DNA from: an uncultured Collinsella sp. | GTDB lineage: Bacteria; Actinomycetota; Coriobacteriia; Coriobacteriales; Coriobacteriaceae | Length of the DNA stretch: 64,000 bases | Direction: 5' to 3' | Assembly: GCA_902493855.1 (NCBI GenBank) | Contig: CABUQV010000001.1 | Coordinates: 1 to 64,000, forward strand | Program-made: the position numbers and the translations under genes | Shown: piece after piece, positions 54,377 to 64,000 of the stretch | Numbering within the stretch: position 1 is the first letter of the stretch | How the letters are laid out: every line of letters starts with the position of its first letter | The notes under the pieces: model-generated | The model's input: only the letters and a program-made list of their open reading frames with translations | Databases searched by the model: none | Told to the model about the DNA's origin: nothing

Positions 54377-54785
54377 AGATCTATCCCCTCGGTCTATATG
54401 GCGTTACAGACATAAGGGATGGTACCCATTGAAGTAGGGTCGAAGTCAAGCACAGAAACGGGAGTACCTAGTCGTTGGGGACAGTCTTAAATGACCAGTC
54501 GCCAGGGACACTCTTTCGCCACCCGGCAGTTAGGGACGTTCCTTCTCTGCCGGCACTTGGGGACAGTCCTTGCCAGCCCGGCCGGCGAACCGGCGAATCG
54601 GCAAAGACTGTCCCCGATGACTAGTCATTTAAGTCTGTCCCCAATGACCACTCTTGCTGGGCGCCTGCTGCTGGGCCGCATCGCCTGCGTGAGCCTAGGC
54701 ATGCAGCACGTCATCGGCATCTGGTAGGAAAGGCGTCGCGTGGGACAAAATCCCCCGTCCCAAACGTATGTGATGTGCGGTCGGC
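54377..54785. repeat. REP-like array between DUF362 and methyltransferase genes
   Basis: This 409-base gap has no gene. TGGGGACAGTCTTAAATGA (54475-54493) is answered by TCATTTAAGTCTGTCCCCA (54625-54643), and inside GGGGACAGTCCTTGCC (54559-54574) pairs with GGCAAAGACTGTCCCC (54600-54615). Nested inverted repeats of this kind are typical of REP elements mobilised by RAYT transposases; no such gene is in the window. Confidence 0.7.
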
Positions 54786-55433
54786 CTAGGAGGGCTTGCG
54801 CGCAACCAGGTGGGCGCGGAAGCCTTTCTGCGCCTCGAGCTTGAGCAGGAGGAATCCGGCCCTCTCGGCGAGCGCGCGAAGCTCGGACACCTTGCAGATC
54901 CGGACATCGCCGTGACCTGCGAGGCGCGCCAACGGCAGCTCAAAGGTATTCATGAGCCATACCACGAAGTCGCTCGACGTGTAGTCGCGGAGAATCAGGC
55001 GCCCGCCGGGGCGCAGGACTCGGGCCGCCTCGGCGAAGAACCTCTCGGGGTGCGGATAGTGATGGAAACTGTTGGAGCAGAGCACGGCGTCGAAGCTTTG
55101 CGGCTCGAAGGGCAGGGCTTCGGCGTCCCCGACGACGAAGCGGACGTTCCCGAGCTGCTTGGCGCATGCCGCCTCGATCATTTTTGGCGTGAGGTCGAGC
55201 CCCGTCAGGTGCTTGCCCGGGTATTCCCCATGCAGCAGCTCCAGGACTGCTCCGGTTCCGCAGCCCACGTCGAGCACGTCCTCGAACGGCTCGAGCGCGA
55301 GCTCCTCGAGCATCTGCGGATAGTCGTCCTTGCACATCTCGTAGATCCCGGCATGACCGGACTCGTAGACCTTCGCCGCCTCAGTGAACTCTTTGACGGA
55401 AAGCTGCTTGAGCTCTTCTGCCGATCTGGCCAT
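54786..55433 (-). CDS. Class I SAM-dependent methyltransferase
   Basis: This 215-aa protein has the Rossmann SAM motif LDVGCGTGAVLELL near residue 55, the acidic GLDLTPKMI strand end, GDAEALPF and the UbiE-like FHHYPHPERFF and RVLRPGGRLIL segments. The acceptor cannot be told. The true start is ATG 55433 behind AGGAGG; upstream sequence in this frame belongs to the ABC permease gene in another frame. It follows the MacB-like permease by 8 bases and is probably co-transcribed. Confidence 0.88.
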   Translation of the reverse strand: MARSAEELKQLSVKEFTEAAKVYESGHAGIYEMCKDDYPQMLEELALEPFEDVLDVGCGTGAVLELLHGEYPGKHLTGLDLTPKMIEAACAKQLGNVRFVVGDAEALPFEPQSFDAVLCSNSFHHYPHPERFFAEAARVLRPGGRLILRDYTSSDFVVWLMNTFELPLARLAGHGDVRICKVSELRALAERAGFLLLKLEAQKGFRAHLVARKPS

Positions 55434-55441
55434 GAGCCCTC

Positions 55442-58108
55442 CTATTCCTGGACCTTCAGCGCCTCGGAGAGGCGCACGCGCTTGATGGAGCGCGTGTGTA
55501 GCAGTGCCACGACCAGGTAGGTCGCAAAGCCAATGCCGACGCATGCAGCCATAGACCAGGCGGGCACGTAGATCTCGATATTGCCGTTGTAGGCGAGCAG
55601 CATCGAGCGGAAGATGGCCGTGAGCGAGCCGATAATGACCGGCAAGCTCAGCACAAGCGACGCCGCCACGCACAGCGTGATCGAGCGGATGTACAGATGC
55701 GAGATTTCGCTATCGCGATAGCCAAAGACCTTCATGTAGCTAATCGACCGGGCGCTATGGTCGATCACAGCCTTAGTCAGCAGGTACATAAACAGCAGGA
55801 AGATAAACACCGCGAGCCCGACCATCATGCCGATCATTTTGCTCATCATGCCGATGAACTGGTCGCCCACGGCGCGCATGTCGTCGGGCGTGGTGTCGCC
55901 GGCAAAGTAACGAGCATCGAAGTCGAGCTTCTTGTCGCTCACATAACCGTTAAAGTAGGCGGCGTCGTTACCGAACAGCTCGTTAAAGTCGTCGATGCCC
56001 ATGTAGATATTCATGTCCGACTTGGAGCCCCAGGTGGCGTCCTTGCCCGCGTACTCCAGCGAATAGTCCCTGCCCTCGTACTTGTCGCTGAGCGTGACCT
56101 TCTGGCCCTCGCTCCAGCCAAACTTATCGAGCAGACCGCCGCCAAAGACGACGCGGCCGTCGCCGACGTTGAGGTCTTTCCAGTAGCGCGAATCGGGCGA
56201 AATACCGTAGACGGAAATCGTCTCCTCGCCATTGCCATCGCCGCGGTCGTATTGCAGCTGGTAAACGGCGTATTTCTCGGCCTGCGCGATTGTACCCGCG
56301 CCGTTGTCGGTCGTATTGATCGGGTGGATATCGTCGTTGTCAGTGTCGATCTTAGAGGCCTTGTCGATCAGGTCGATAGCCTCGTCGCGGTTGCAGCCGA
56401 GGGCATCGGCAAGATCGTCAAGGCGCGCGTAGAGCGCATCCTTCTTGTCCTGAACCTTGGCAAGCGCGTTCTGCGCTGCGGTCAGGCTCTCGGCAGACGG
56501 AGACGCGGTCGCGGCATCGGCTGCCGCCTGCGCCGCATCGGCCGCGTCGTCAAGCTCGTCATCGGCATCTTGGGCGGCGGAAAGCAGCGCGCCGTCAACC
56601 GACTGCAAGCGCTCGAGTGCTGACCACTGCTCGCGCTCCTCGGCAGTGCCCTCGAGCTCCAGCGGCGCCTTGAGCGTGTACTGGTGCTCGGCGACCAGGC
56701 TTGTCTCGAGGTTGTCCGCGTAGTGCGTCATCGTGGGCAGAATCGCCAGGCCAAAGAGCAGCAGCAGCGAGGCAAACGCAATGCCCACGAAGAGCGTGGC
56801 GAAGTTGCCCAGGTTGCGCAGGAAGATACGCAGGCGGAAGCGGGAAACAAAACCCATGCGCTCCGGCAGCTGCAAGCCGCGCTTGGTGCCCGATTTGCCA
56901 CTCGCCTCGTGACGAAGGAACTGCAACGGCATCTTGCCCATCTTGCGAAGCAGGCCCACCAGCGTGATGAGGATGAGCGCGGCGGCGGGAACCACGGCGC
57001 ACTTCACAAAGATCTCCCAGCTCCAGTGCACCTGGAAGGGCGGCAGGCCATACGAACCGTAATAGAGGCTGCGCATGGGCTCGGTAAAGAACACAACGCC
57101 GAGCGCAGTGCCCAAAAGCGCCGCGACCACGCCCACGATAGCGGGAAGCGCAAGGTAGTGCAGCACGATCTCGCGTCGACGATAGCCGCTGGCGAGCAGC
57201 GTGCCGATGATGGCGCTCTCCTCCTCGATGGTGGCGTCGGTAAGGACCACAAAGACAAATGCCATGATCACGATGATGATGTCGAGCAGCGTCATCCACA
57301 TCATGGAGTCGCCGTTCACGTCGTCGCGCGCATAGCCAATGCCCTGATTGGAATCGGCATCGATCAGATCGTCCACGCGCGCATCGGCATCGGTCAGCGC
57401 CTCGACCATATCTTGCTCGGCGTCGATGCGGTCTGCGGTGGAAAGATCGCGATCGGTAAAGGTGAAGGAGTAGGTGTAGGCAGGCGCGCCGCCGGCATCC
57501 TCGAGCGCGGCAAAGCCGGCGTCGGTGACCTCGGCCACGCCATAGGTGATGGTGTTCACCGTAAAGTCCGAATTGTTGAGGAACAGCGCCTGGCTATCGG
57601 GCTGGGTCATGATGCCGCAGATGGTGTAGGTGCGGCCCTCAAGCTCGACCTTATCGCCCACGGCGAGGTCGTTATTGGTGGCAAAGACACGGTCGATGGC
57701 CACCTCGTCATCCGCCTTGGGTTCCTTGCCCTCACAGTAGGACGCGATATCGACCTTGCTGCGGTGCGCATAGGTGCGCAGCGTGCGCTTGGTGCCATCG
57801 TCGCCAGCGGCCTTTTTGATGATGGCGTCGATGGAGAAATTCTTGTAGAGCGTGACGCCGCCGACGTCGCCGGCTGCATCCTCGGCGGCCTTGAGTTGAT
57901 CGTCGGTGGCCTCGAAGGAGGTGGTCACGCGGCCGTCCTCAATCGTGTACGCATCGCGCATGTCGTCGATAAGGCAGCCGATGGAATGCGCTGCGAGCAA
58001 AAAGCCCGAGGTGAGAGCGATGCTTCCGCACATAAGCAAAAAGATGCCCAGGTACTTGCCGATATTGCGGCGCAGCTCGCGCGGGAGACGTTTTGCGAGA
58101 GGTGTCAT
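55442..58108 (-). CDS. ABC transporter permease, FtsX/MacB family
   Basis: This 888-aa protein has an N-terminal helix (about 20-45), a large extracytoplasmic part, three helices (about 270-400), a second helix pair with an extracytoplasmic segment rich in Ala/Asp coiled coil (about 500-570), and three C-terminal helices with the FtsX-like VFGYRDSEISHLYIRS loop. This duplicated FtsX layout is seen in exporters of peptides, lipids or antibiotics in Gram-positive bacteria. ATG 58108 follows GGTAGG. It works with the ATPase whose stop lies 8 bases upstream. Confidence 0.88.
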   Translation of the reverse strand: MTPLAKRLPRELRRNIGKYLGIFLLMCGSIALTSGFLLAAHSIGCLIDDMRDAYTIEDGRVTTSFEATDDQLKAAEDAAGDVGGVTLYKNFSIDAIIKKAAGDDGTKRTLRTYAHRSKVDIASYCEGKEPKADDEVAIDRVFATNNDLAVGDKVELEGRTYTICGIMTQPDSQALFLNNSDFTVNTITYGVAEVTDAGFAALEDAGGAPAYTYSFTFTDRDLSTADRIDAEQDMVEALTDADARVDDLIDADSNQGIGYARDDVNGDSMMWMTLLDIIIVIMAFVFVVLTDATIEEESAIIGTLLASGYRRREIVLHYLALPAIVGVVAALLGTALGVVFFTEPMRSLYYGSYGLPPFQVHWSWEIFVKCAVVPAAALILITLVGLLRKMGKMPLQFLRHEASGKSGTKRGLQLPERMGFVSRFRLRIFLRNLGNFATLFVGIAFASLLLLFGLAILPTMTHYADNLETSLVAEHQYTLKAPLELEGTAEEREQWSALERLQSVDGALLSAAQDADDELDDAADAAQAAADAATASPSAESLTAAQNALAKVQDKKDALYARLDDLADALGCNRDEAIDLIDKASKIDTDNDDIHPINTTDNGAGTIAQAEKYAVYQLQYDRGDGNGEETISVYGISPDSRYWKDLNVGDGRVVFGGGLLDKFGWSEGQKVTLSDKYEGRDYSLEYAGKDATWGSKSDMNIYMGIDDFNELFGNDAAYFNGYVSDKKLDFDARYFAGDTTPDDMRAVGDQFIGMMSKMIGMMVGLAVFIFLLFMYLLTKAVIDHSARSISYMKVFGYRDSEISHLYIRSITLCVAASLVLSLPVIIGSLTAIFRSMLLAYNGNIEIYVPAWSMAACVGIGFATYLVVALLHTRSIKRVRLSEALKVQE

Positions 58109-58116
58109 GGCGCCGC

Positions 58117-58830
<714 letters not shown>

Positions 58831-58923
58831 GGTATCCCCCATTGTTAGCCTCGTACTACTTTATGAACGTAATAGTAAACCTTGGCGAACTATTTTGGGG
58901 CGAGGCCTAGGATTTATTTCAGA

Positions 58924-60129
58924 CTAGGCGCGGGATTTGGCGCGTGAGAGGGCCAGGCCTACGGCGGCAATGGCGACGGCGAAGAGCACGGTGACGCCCA
59001 GGTCGCAGGCGATGTCGCCCAACACGGTGGACGTCAGATCCGAAGCGAGCGCCTTGCCAATCGCGTCGTTCACCCAATACGTCGGCACAAAGTGCGCCAC
59101 CGTCTGCACGGCCGAGCCCATCAGCGACAGCGGCATCCAAGCGCCGCCCAAAAACGTCATGAGCATGCCGAGCAGGTTGCCCACACCGTTAAGCAGCTCC
59201 TCGCGCGCACCCAGGCTCGACAGCGCAAAGCCAACGGCCAGCGGCGTGCACGCCAGGGCAAACGTCGCCGCCAGCGCCAGGCACACACGACCCACGCCGA
59301 CCTCGGCAACCGCGCCGGCAAAGCCCACGACGCCCATCATGCTCGACACAAACCAGATGCAGACGGTGAGCACAGCGGCGGCCGCAAACACGGCGAGCGA
59401 ACGCCGGCGCTCGGAGATTGGGCCGGCATCCATACGACGCACGCGCTCGGGCTCGTTCATGCCCGAGAACACCAGTCCCACCGATACGATGACCGACGAG
59501 ATGATCGCGTACGCACCAAAGTTAAAGTACGACTTGAGCGTGGCGGCGGCAGTCGAGTAGACCTTGACCTGCTCGATCTGGACCTCCGCGCGCTTTGCAG
59601 CGGCATGCTCGGCGGCCTTGGCAACGTCGCCGTTAGAAGCAGCGGGCTCAAGCGCCGCCGCAGCGCCCGCGAGCGAGATCCAGCGCGAGGCCTCGGCAGA
59701 CGAAAGCGCCGCCGCCATGGTGCCGGAACCGTAGGTCACGTCGAGCTTGGGCAGGGCCTCCCCCGCGCGGGCAGCCGCAACGAGGTCGTCCTCAAACTCC
59801 TCCGGGATAAAGAACACGCAGTCGGCGCTGCCCTTGGCGCTGTTGCTCTTGGAGAGCGCGTCCGCAAGGTCGTACGTATCGTCGCCGATGCCCGTGACCA
59901 GCTCAAAACGCGAACCCAGATGCTTGGTAAGCGCACGAGAAAGGTCGCTGTCGTCGCGGTCGACCACGATCACGTTGGCATCGTAGGGCTTGTACTCGGT
60001 GAGCTGCGACGAGTTCCAGCTCACCGATGCCGCGATGAATACGCCCATGAGCGAGATGAACACCGTATAGATGAGCAGGTAGAACGGGTGCGCCAGCGCC
60101 ATGCGAAGCGCGGTCTTAAAGGTGCTCAT
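58924..60129 (-). CDS. ABC-2-type exporter permease 2
   Basis: This 401-aa protein has an N-terminal helix (about 12-38), an extracytoplasmic domain of ~180 residues and six C-terminal helices including FLGGAWMPLSLMGSAVQTVAHFVPTYWVNDAI, the ABC2_membrane_3 pattern. It is paired with the preceding permease, with which it overlaps by 14 nt, and the ATPase. AAGGAG lies five bases before ATG 60129. The substrate is unknown. Confidence 0.85.
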   Translation of the reverse strand: MSTFKTALRMALAHPFYLLIYTVFISLMGVFIAASVSWNSSQLTEYKPYDANVIVVDRDDSDLSRALTKHLGSRFELVTGIGDDTYDLADALSKSNSAKGSADCVFFIPEEFEDDLVAAARAGEALPKLDVTYGSGTMAAALSSAEASRWISLAGAAAALEPAASNGDVAKAAEHAAAKRAEVQIEQVKVYSTAAATLKSYFNFGAYAIISSVIVSVGLVFSGMNEPERVRRMDAGPISERRRSLAVFAAAAVLTVCIWFVSSMMGVVGFAGAVAEVGVGRVCLALAATFALACTPLAVGFALSSLGAREELLNGVGNLLGMLMTFLGGAWMPLSLMGSAVQTVAHFVPTYWVNDAIGKALASDLTSTVLGDIACDLGVTVLFAVAIAAVGLALSRAKSRA

Positions 60130-61303
60130 AGCGACTCCTTCCAAAGATCAGCGTAGCGGCGGCGACAAACACCAGGGCCATCAGGACGAGCGCGCCCGCG
60201 CGAACAGCGAAGGGCCCCAGGTCCTCAAAGAAATACAGGCGATTGAACATGTCGCAGATGAGCTTGACGGGGTTGAACCAGCACTCGGCCGGGCAGGCGC
60301 GGGCGACGTCGTCGGCAAGCGCCATCGCCGGCTCGCCGTAGAGGCCGGCGAACAAAGCGCACGTGGTGGCAAAGCCCGTAAGGATGCCCGACTTGGACGC
60401 CTTGCCGCCCTTAACGGGAAGCGTGCCCACAAAGAGTCCCAGGCCCGTGGCGGCAAGCGCGGAAGCGGCGCCGCCCACCAGACACAGCCCCTCGCGCCCG
60501 CCAAAGTCGACGCCCACGACCAGGCGCACGTAGCCGATTGCGATCGCCATCGAAGCGAAGGAAACCAGCCACGAGCCGACAAAGATGCCGGCCAGCGACG
60601 CCGTCTTGGAAAGGCCGCCCACGCAGCGACGCGCGCCGAGGCCCGACAGATTGGGCTGCAGATCGACGACGCTCAAGGCGGCAAACTCGGCAGACATCAT
60701 CGCTACCAGGCCAAAGAGCGCGTAATAGTAGATGACCGTGCCATCGGGCGTGGTGCGTGTCAGGCTTACGCGGCGGGTGCCGCCCTCGAGCGACAGGGCG
60801 AGCGCAACCGCCTCCGGGTCGGCGAGCGCCGCCGGGTTGTCCTGGGCAATCTGGGACATGAGCTCGGCATTTTGCGTATACGAGCTCGCCACCGTCTCAA
60901 GGATGCTGCGGTCGGTGAGCACCGACGAGGCGCGCGAGCTGTCATAACTCGAAAGCAGTGTGAGCTTGGGTGTGCCCGCGACATCGACCGTGTAGATGCC
61001 CGCGACCCCGCCGGCCTTGAGCGCACGGTTCGCGGCGTCCACATCCTCGCACTCGTGAATCTCGAGCAGTTGATCGTCGCCCTCCTTGGCAAGCGAGGTC
61101 GCCACGTCCTTAAAGGACGAAGCGCCCCAGGTTTCGTCAGCGACAACGGCTACCGGCACCGGGTCGATCTTGCCGTCGGAGCTGAGGTTCGCAAACATAA
61201 ACATGAACATCGTGGAAAGCGCCATGGGAAAGATCGCGCCCCAGACCCACGTACTCGGTCGGCGCAGCAGCGTCTTGACCGTAATGATAATGGTGTTGAA
61301 CAT
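60116..61303 (-). CDS. ABC-2-type exporter permease 1
   Basis: This 395-aa protein has the same ABC2_membrane_3 layout: one N-terminal helix (about 13-36), an extracytoplasmic domain to ~190 and six helices after it. It overlaps the next permease by 14 nt and starts 10 bases after the stop of the ATPase. Two different permeases suggest a heterodimeric exporter, probably of a drug, peptide or lipid. Confidence 0.85.
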   Translation of the reverse strand: MFNTIIITVKTLLRRPSTWVWGAIFPMALSTMFMFMFANLSSDGKIDPVPVAVVADETWGASSFKDVATSLAKEGDDQLLEIHECEDVDAANRALKAGGVAGIYTVDVAGTPKLTLLSSYDSSRASSVLTDRSILETVASSYTQNAELMSQIAQDNPAALADPEAVALALSLEGGTRRVSLTRTTPDGTVIYYYALFGLVAMMSAEFAALSVVDLQPNLSGLGARRCVGGLSKTASLAGIFVGSWLVSFASMAIAIGYVRLVVGVDFGGREGLCLVGGAASALAATGLGLFVGTLPVKGGKASKSGILTGFATTCALFAGLYGEPAMALADDVARACPAECWFNPVKLICDMFNRLYFFEDLGPFAVRAGALVLMALVFVAAATLIFGRSRYEHL

Positions 61304-61312
61304 GGCTGCCCC

Positions 61313-62251
61313 CTAGTCGCGCAGCTCGCGGCCGGTGATCTCGAGGAACACGTCGTTGAGGGTCGGCGGCTCGGAATAAATGCGGCCAAGCGCCACGTCA
61401 TGCGAGCGCAGCGCATCGAGAATGTCCGTCAGGTTATGCGGGCTCGCCTCGCACGAAAACGTGAGCTGGCCCGCCGTCGCCGACAGGTCCAGGACATGTG
61501 GCAGGCTCGCGACGGCACCGAGCGCCGCGCTCGGCACCTCGCCGACCTCGATCACGATCTTCTCGCCCATCTGAATCATGCGCTTGAGTTCGTCGTTGGT
61601 GCCCTGCGCCAGCACGCGCCCGCCGTCCATGATCATGATGCGGCTGCAGATCTGCTCGACTTCCTCCATATAATGGCTGGTATACACCACCGTGGCGCCC
61701 TCGTCGCGCAGGCGGCAGATGCCCTCCAGGATGGCGTTGCGGCTCTGTGGGTCGACCGCCACCGTGGGCTCGTCAAAGAAGATGAGCTCGGGCTTGTGCG
61801 CGATGCCGCAGGCGATGTTGAGGCGACGCGCCAGGCCGCCCGAGAGCTTGCCGGGGCGAAACTTGGCAAAGTCGCCCAGGCCGACAAAGTCGATTGCCTC
61901 GTCCACGAGCGCGCGACGGCGCTTGCGGTCGTTGACGTAGAGACTGCAGAAATAGTCGATGTTCTCGCGCACGGTGAGCTCGTCGAACACCGCCACCTGT
62001 TGCGGCACCACGCCGATGCGGCGCTTGAGGTCGTAGCGGGCGGGCGTCATGGGCTCGCCAAAGAGCTCGATGGTGCCTTTGTCGTAGGCAAGCAGCTGCA
62101 GGATACAGTTGATGGACGTGGTCTTGCCCGAACCGTTGGGTCCGAGCAGGCCAAAGATCTCGCCGGGGGCGATACTCAGGTTAAAGTGGTCGAGCGCGAT
62201 AAGGTCGTCGTAGCGCTTGACGAGGTTTTCGACGTGAACGATGTCTGTCAT
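61313..62251 (-). CDS. ABC-2 exporter ATP-binding protein
   Basis: This 312-aa ATPase has Walker A GPNGSGKT (37-44), the signature LSGGLARR, Walker B LIFFDEPTVAVD and the H-loop YTSHYMEEVEQ, followed by a C-terminal DrrA-like extension (about 225-312). It is first in the exporter operon. ATG 62251 follows AAGG with an 8-base gap; a longer frame to 62317 lacks a site. It is divergent from the two-component system, a typical arrangement for regulator-controlled exporters. Confidence 0.9.
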   Translation of the reverse strand: MTDIVHVENLVKRYDDLIALDHFNLSIAPGEIFGLLGPNGSGKTTSINCILQLLAYDKGTIELFGEPMTPARYDLKRRIGVVPQQVAVFDELTVRENIDYFCSLYVNDRKRRRALVDEAIDFVGLGDFAKFRPGKLSGGLARRLNIACGIAHKPELIFFDEPTVAVDPQSRNAILEGICRLRDEGATVVYTSHYMEEVEQICSRIMIMDGGRVLAQGTNDELKRMIQMGEKIVIEVGEVPSAALGAVASLPHVLDLSATAGQLTFSCEASPHNLTDILDALRSHDVALGRIYSEPPTLNDVFLEITGRELRD

Positions 62252-62437
62252 GAGGCGGCCCTTCCGTTGATTGCGGCCCGGTAGGATTGCATCATCGCAG
62301 GAGCCGCCGGCGCGCACCAGTGAGCTTTGTCACGAGTGCGGGGTCTTTGTCGTGCGGCCTGCCGACGCCCCCCGCTTTGCTGCGCGGGAGGAATGTCACG
62401 GTTGCGCAGGCGGCCCCTCCACCATGCGCGGCTTCGC

Positions 62438-62453
62438 GTACAATACCCGTATG
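62438..62453 (+). promoter_or_regulatory. -10 element immediately before the kinase ATG (leaderless start)
   Basis: TACAAT (62439-62444) lies six bases before ATG 62451 and no ribosome binding site is visible. The transcript would start at or next to the A of ATG. The -35 is poor. Confidence 0.45.
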
Positions 62454-63596
62454 AACAGGCTTTTCGACAAATCGATCGTGCTGGCGTGCTGTATTGCGGC
62501 CGCCATGGGTCTTGCTGTGGACGCTCACCTGGTCGCGGCGTTTTGCCTTGGCGTTATTGCCACCTCACTGGCCGAGGTCGCACAGGGGGAACGCACCCGG
62601 CGCGCAAGCGAGGCCGCGAGCTACGCTTACATCATCGCGGCCGTCTTCGTGCCGCCGTTTGTGCCGTTTGCACCCCTTGCCTTCTATGACATCGCGCGAC
62701 GCGTGCGCCATGAACGAATCTGGCCCGCACTGGCGATTGGCGCCGTGTTTGTCTGCGCGCTTGTCGCGGACCTTCGTGGCGGCGTGCTCACCACCCGAAC
62801 GCTGCTGCTAACCGCCATCCTTTCGGTCGCCGCCACGTTGCTGTCGCTGCGCACCGCGCAGCTGGGGCGCGAACAGGAACGCATGCGTCGCACCCGCGAC
62901 AAGCTGCAAGAACGCGCCCTGGCACTCGAGGCACGCAACCGCGACCTCGCCGACCGCCAGGACTACGAAGTCGAACTCGCGACGCTCGCCGAACGCGCTC
63001 GCATCGCGCGCGAGATCCACGATAACGTCGGGCACCAGCTCACGCGCGCTTCACTGCAAGCCGAAGCCTTGCGCGTGGTCCATGCCGACGAGCCTGGCGT
63101 CGCCGCCGATTTCGCCGACGTCAAACGCACGGTTGACGAGGCGCTCCAGCTCGTGCGCACCAGCGTCCACGCGCTCAACGACAACGCCGTCGACCTTTCC
63201 GTGCAGCTCGAACGCATTGTCGAAGGCGCGCGATCGGACGGCGGCCCGCAGATTGGGCTTGAAGTTTTGGCCGAACATGCGCCCGCAAACGTCGCCAACT
63301 GCTTTGCGGCAGTCCTGCGCGAGGCGCTCTCCAACACCATACGCCACGCTTGTGCCCATGCTGTCACCGTACGGTGCATGGAGCACCCGTCGTTTTACCA
63401 GCTCGTTGTTACCGACGATGGCGCGGGCGGTGTCCAAGCAAACGGTCGCGGCGCCGCAGAGGGCATGGGGTTGAGCTCCATGCGCGAGCGCGTCGAGGCG
63501 CTTGGCGGCACCTTCACCGCCGGCCCGCGCGCCGGCGTCGGCGGCTGGCGTGTGTTTGCCACCGTTCCCAAACAGCAAGGAGATGAGGGCCGATGA
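62451..63596 (+). CDS. Sensor histidine kinase, NarL-type (HisKA_3)
   Basis: This 381-aa protein has about five membrane helices (9-135), a coiled coil (about 140-180), the phosphorylated H190 in REIHDNVGHQL (HisKA_3) and a HATPase_c domain with EALSNTIRHA and DDGAGG motifs. This is the DesK/LiaS type with little extracytoplasmic sequence, which suggests sensing within the membrane. I choose ATG 62451; the frame is open back to 62271 but that part shows no conserved sequence. The response regulator ATG overlaps its stop (ATGA). Confidence 0.88.
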   Translation: MNRLFDKSIVLACCIAAAMGLAVDAHLVAAFCLGVIATSLAEVAQGERTRRASEAASYAYIIAAVFVPPFVPFAPLAFYDIARRVRHERIWPALAIGAVFVCALVADLRGGVLTTRTLLLTAILSVAATLLSLRTAQLGREQERMRRTRDKLQERALALEARNRDLADRQDYEVELATLAERARIAREIHDNVGHQLTRASLQAEALRVVHADEPGVAADFADVKRTVDEALQLVRTSVHALNDNAVDLSVQLERIVEGARSDGGPQIGLEVLAEHAPANVANCFAAVLREALSNTIRHACAHAVTVRCMEHPSFYQLVVTDDGAGGVQANGRGAAEGMGLSSMRERVEALGGTFTAGPRAGVGGWRVFATVPKQQGDEGR

Positions 63597-64000
63597 GGCT
63601 CATCGTTGTCGACGACGACCGCCTAGTGGTCGATTCGCTCAAGATTATCCTGGGCGCCCAGCCGCAGATCGAGGTAGTGGGCACCGGCGCCAACGGCGGC
63701 GACGCGGTCGCGCTCTACGCCGAGCACACGCCCGACATCGCGCTGCTCGACATTCAGATGCCGGGACGTGGCGGCCTATCGGCGGCGCGCGAAATCCTTG
63801 AGCGCGATCCTGCAGCACGCGTGGTGTTTCTGACAACACTCTCGGATGACGAGTACATTGTGTCGGCGCTTAAACTGGGCGCCCGCGGCTACCTGATCAA
63901 AACTGATGTCGCCGCCATTCCGCCAGCGTTGGCGCAGGTCATGGACGGCAAACGCATACTCGAGGGCAAGGCGATCGAGGACATCGATTTTGACGGAACG
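63593..64000 (+). CDS. Response regulator, NarL/LuxR type (partial, runs off the window)
   Basis: Only the first 136 codons are in the window. The receiver domain has acidic residues D7-D9, phospho-acceptor D53 in LLDIQMP, T81 and K103 in YLIKTD. The DNA-binding part lies beyond the window edge; a NarL-type helix-turn-helix is expected from the HisKA_3 partner. ATG 63593 overlaps the kinase stop by 4 nt, and AAGGAGATGAGGG lies just before it. It probably controls the divergent ABC exporter. Confidence 0.88.
   Translation, partial: MRLIVVDDDRLVVDSLKIILGAQPQIEVVGTGANGGDAVALYAEHTPDIALLDIQMPGRGGLSAAREILERDPAARVVFLTTLSDDEYIVSALKLGARGYLIKTDVAAIPPALAQVMDGKRILEGKAIEDIDFDGT

Noticed and set aside
60101..62284. 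727-codon plus-strand open frame opposite the ABC exporter genes
   Set aside because: The sequence is His/Arg-rich without any domain, and the opposite strand encodes an ABC ATPase and permease with exact motifs.

Overview
The window looks like part of a chromosome of a Collinsella-type gut actinobacterium (class Coriobacteriia). This is inferred from the high GC content with strong purine-rich ribosome binding sites, the many PTS systems with LacI and BglG regulators, an NRAMP-related magnesium transporter of the kind known from Eggerthella, and abundant short palindromic intergenic repeats. No rRNA, tRNA, CRISPR array or complete insertion sequence was seen.

Layout. (1) 0-3.4 kb: a P-type magnesium ATPase (mgtA) behind a ~300 nt leader that carries a 23-codon upstream ORF and a long-range stem ending in a U-tract. 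(2) 3.4-24 kb: a plant-glycoside utilisation region. It holds a ROK sugar kinase, two cytoplasmic DUF4038-type glycosidases, an MFS sugar transporter with a divergent TetR regulator, two glucose/beta-glucoside-type PTS IIBC permeases, esterases, a DUF1593 nucleoside-hydrolase-like protein, a GH1 6-phospho-beta-glucosidase, a DUF4867 protein and a BglG/LicT antiterminator with its leader. Two orphan AAA ATPases sit inside it, one of them bracketed by duplicated sequence. (3) 24-25 kb: luxS. (4) 24.8-37.5 kb: a coherent catabolic locus. An alpha/beta hydrolase (broken by a 17-bp tandem duplication), a third DUF4038-type glycosidase and a lactose/cellobiose-type PTS (IIC, IIB, IIA) come first, followed by a FucI/AraA-like isomerase, a two-subunit transketolase and a GlpK-like FGGY kinase. 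Two LacI regulators flank it. Isomerase + kinase + split transketolase + apiosidase-like glycosidase matches the logic of D-apiose degradation through apulose 4-phosphate; this is the main functional hypothesis of the report. (5) 37.7-39.7 kb: nucleoside hydrolase plus ribokinase. (6) 39.8-42.1 kb: a membrane acyltransferase with a SGNH domain. (7) 42.6-51.9 kb: an NRMT-like transporter paired with an MgtE_N/CBS membrane protein, a polysaccharide-deacetylase-like protein lacking metal-ligand histidines, PRC-barrel and YtxH proteins, a conserved acidic-tailed protein, a CNNM/CorC-type protein and a TrhA-like protein. (8) 52-55.4 kb: a membrane-anchored hydrolase between twin operator-like palindromes, a DUF362 ferredoxin-like protein and a methyltransferase. 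(9) 55.4-64 kb: a MacB-like ABC system, an ABC-2-type exporter (ATPase and two permeases) and a divergent two-component system that runs off the window.

Magnesium handling recurs: MgtA, the NRMT/MgtE_N pair and a CNNM protein. The first two both have short ORFs and structured RNA in their leaders. The second theme is repeats: three related ~90-110 bp hairpins next to catabolic genes, a perfect 125-bp hairpin, a 228-bp element with terminal inverted repeats, paired TGTCTCGATCTGTAACA hairpins, and scattered REP-like GGGGACAGTC words. All assignments come from reading the sequence; no database search was run.
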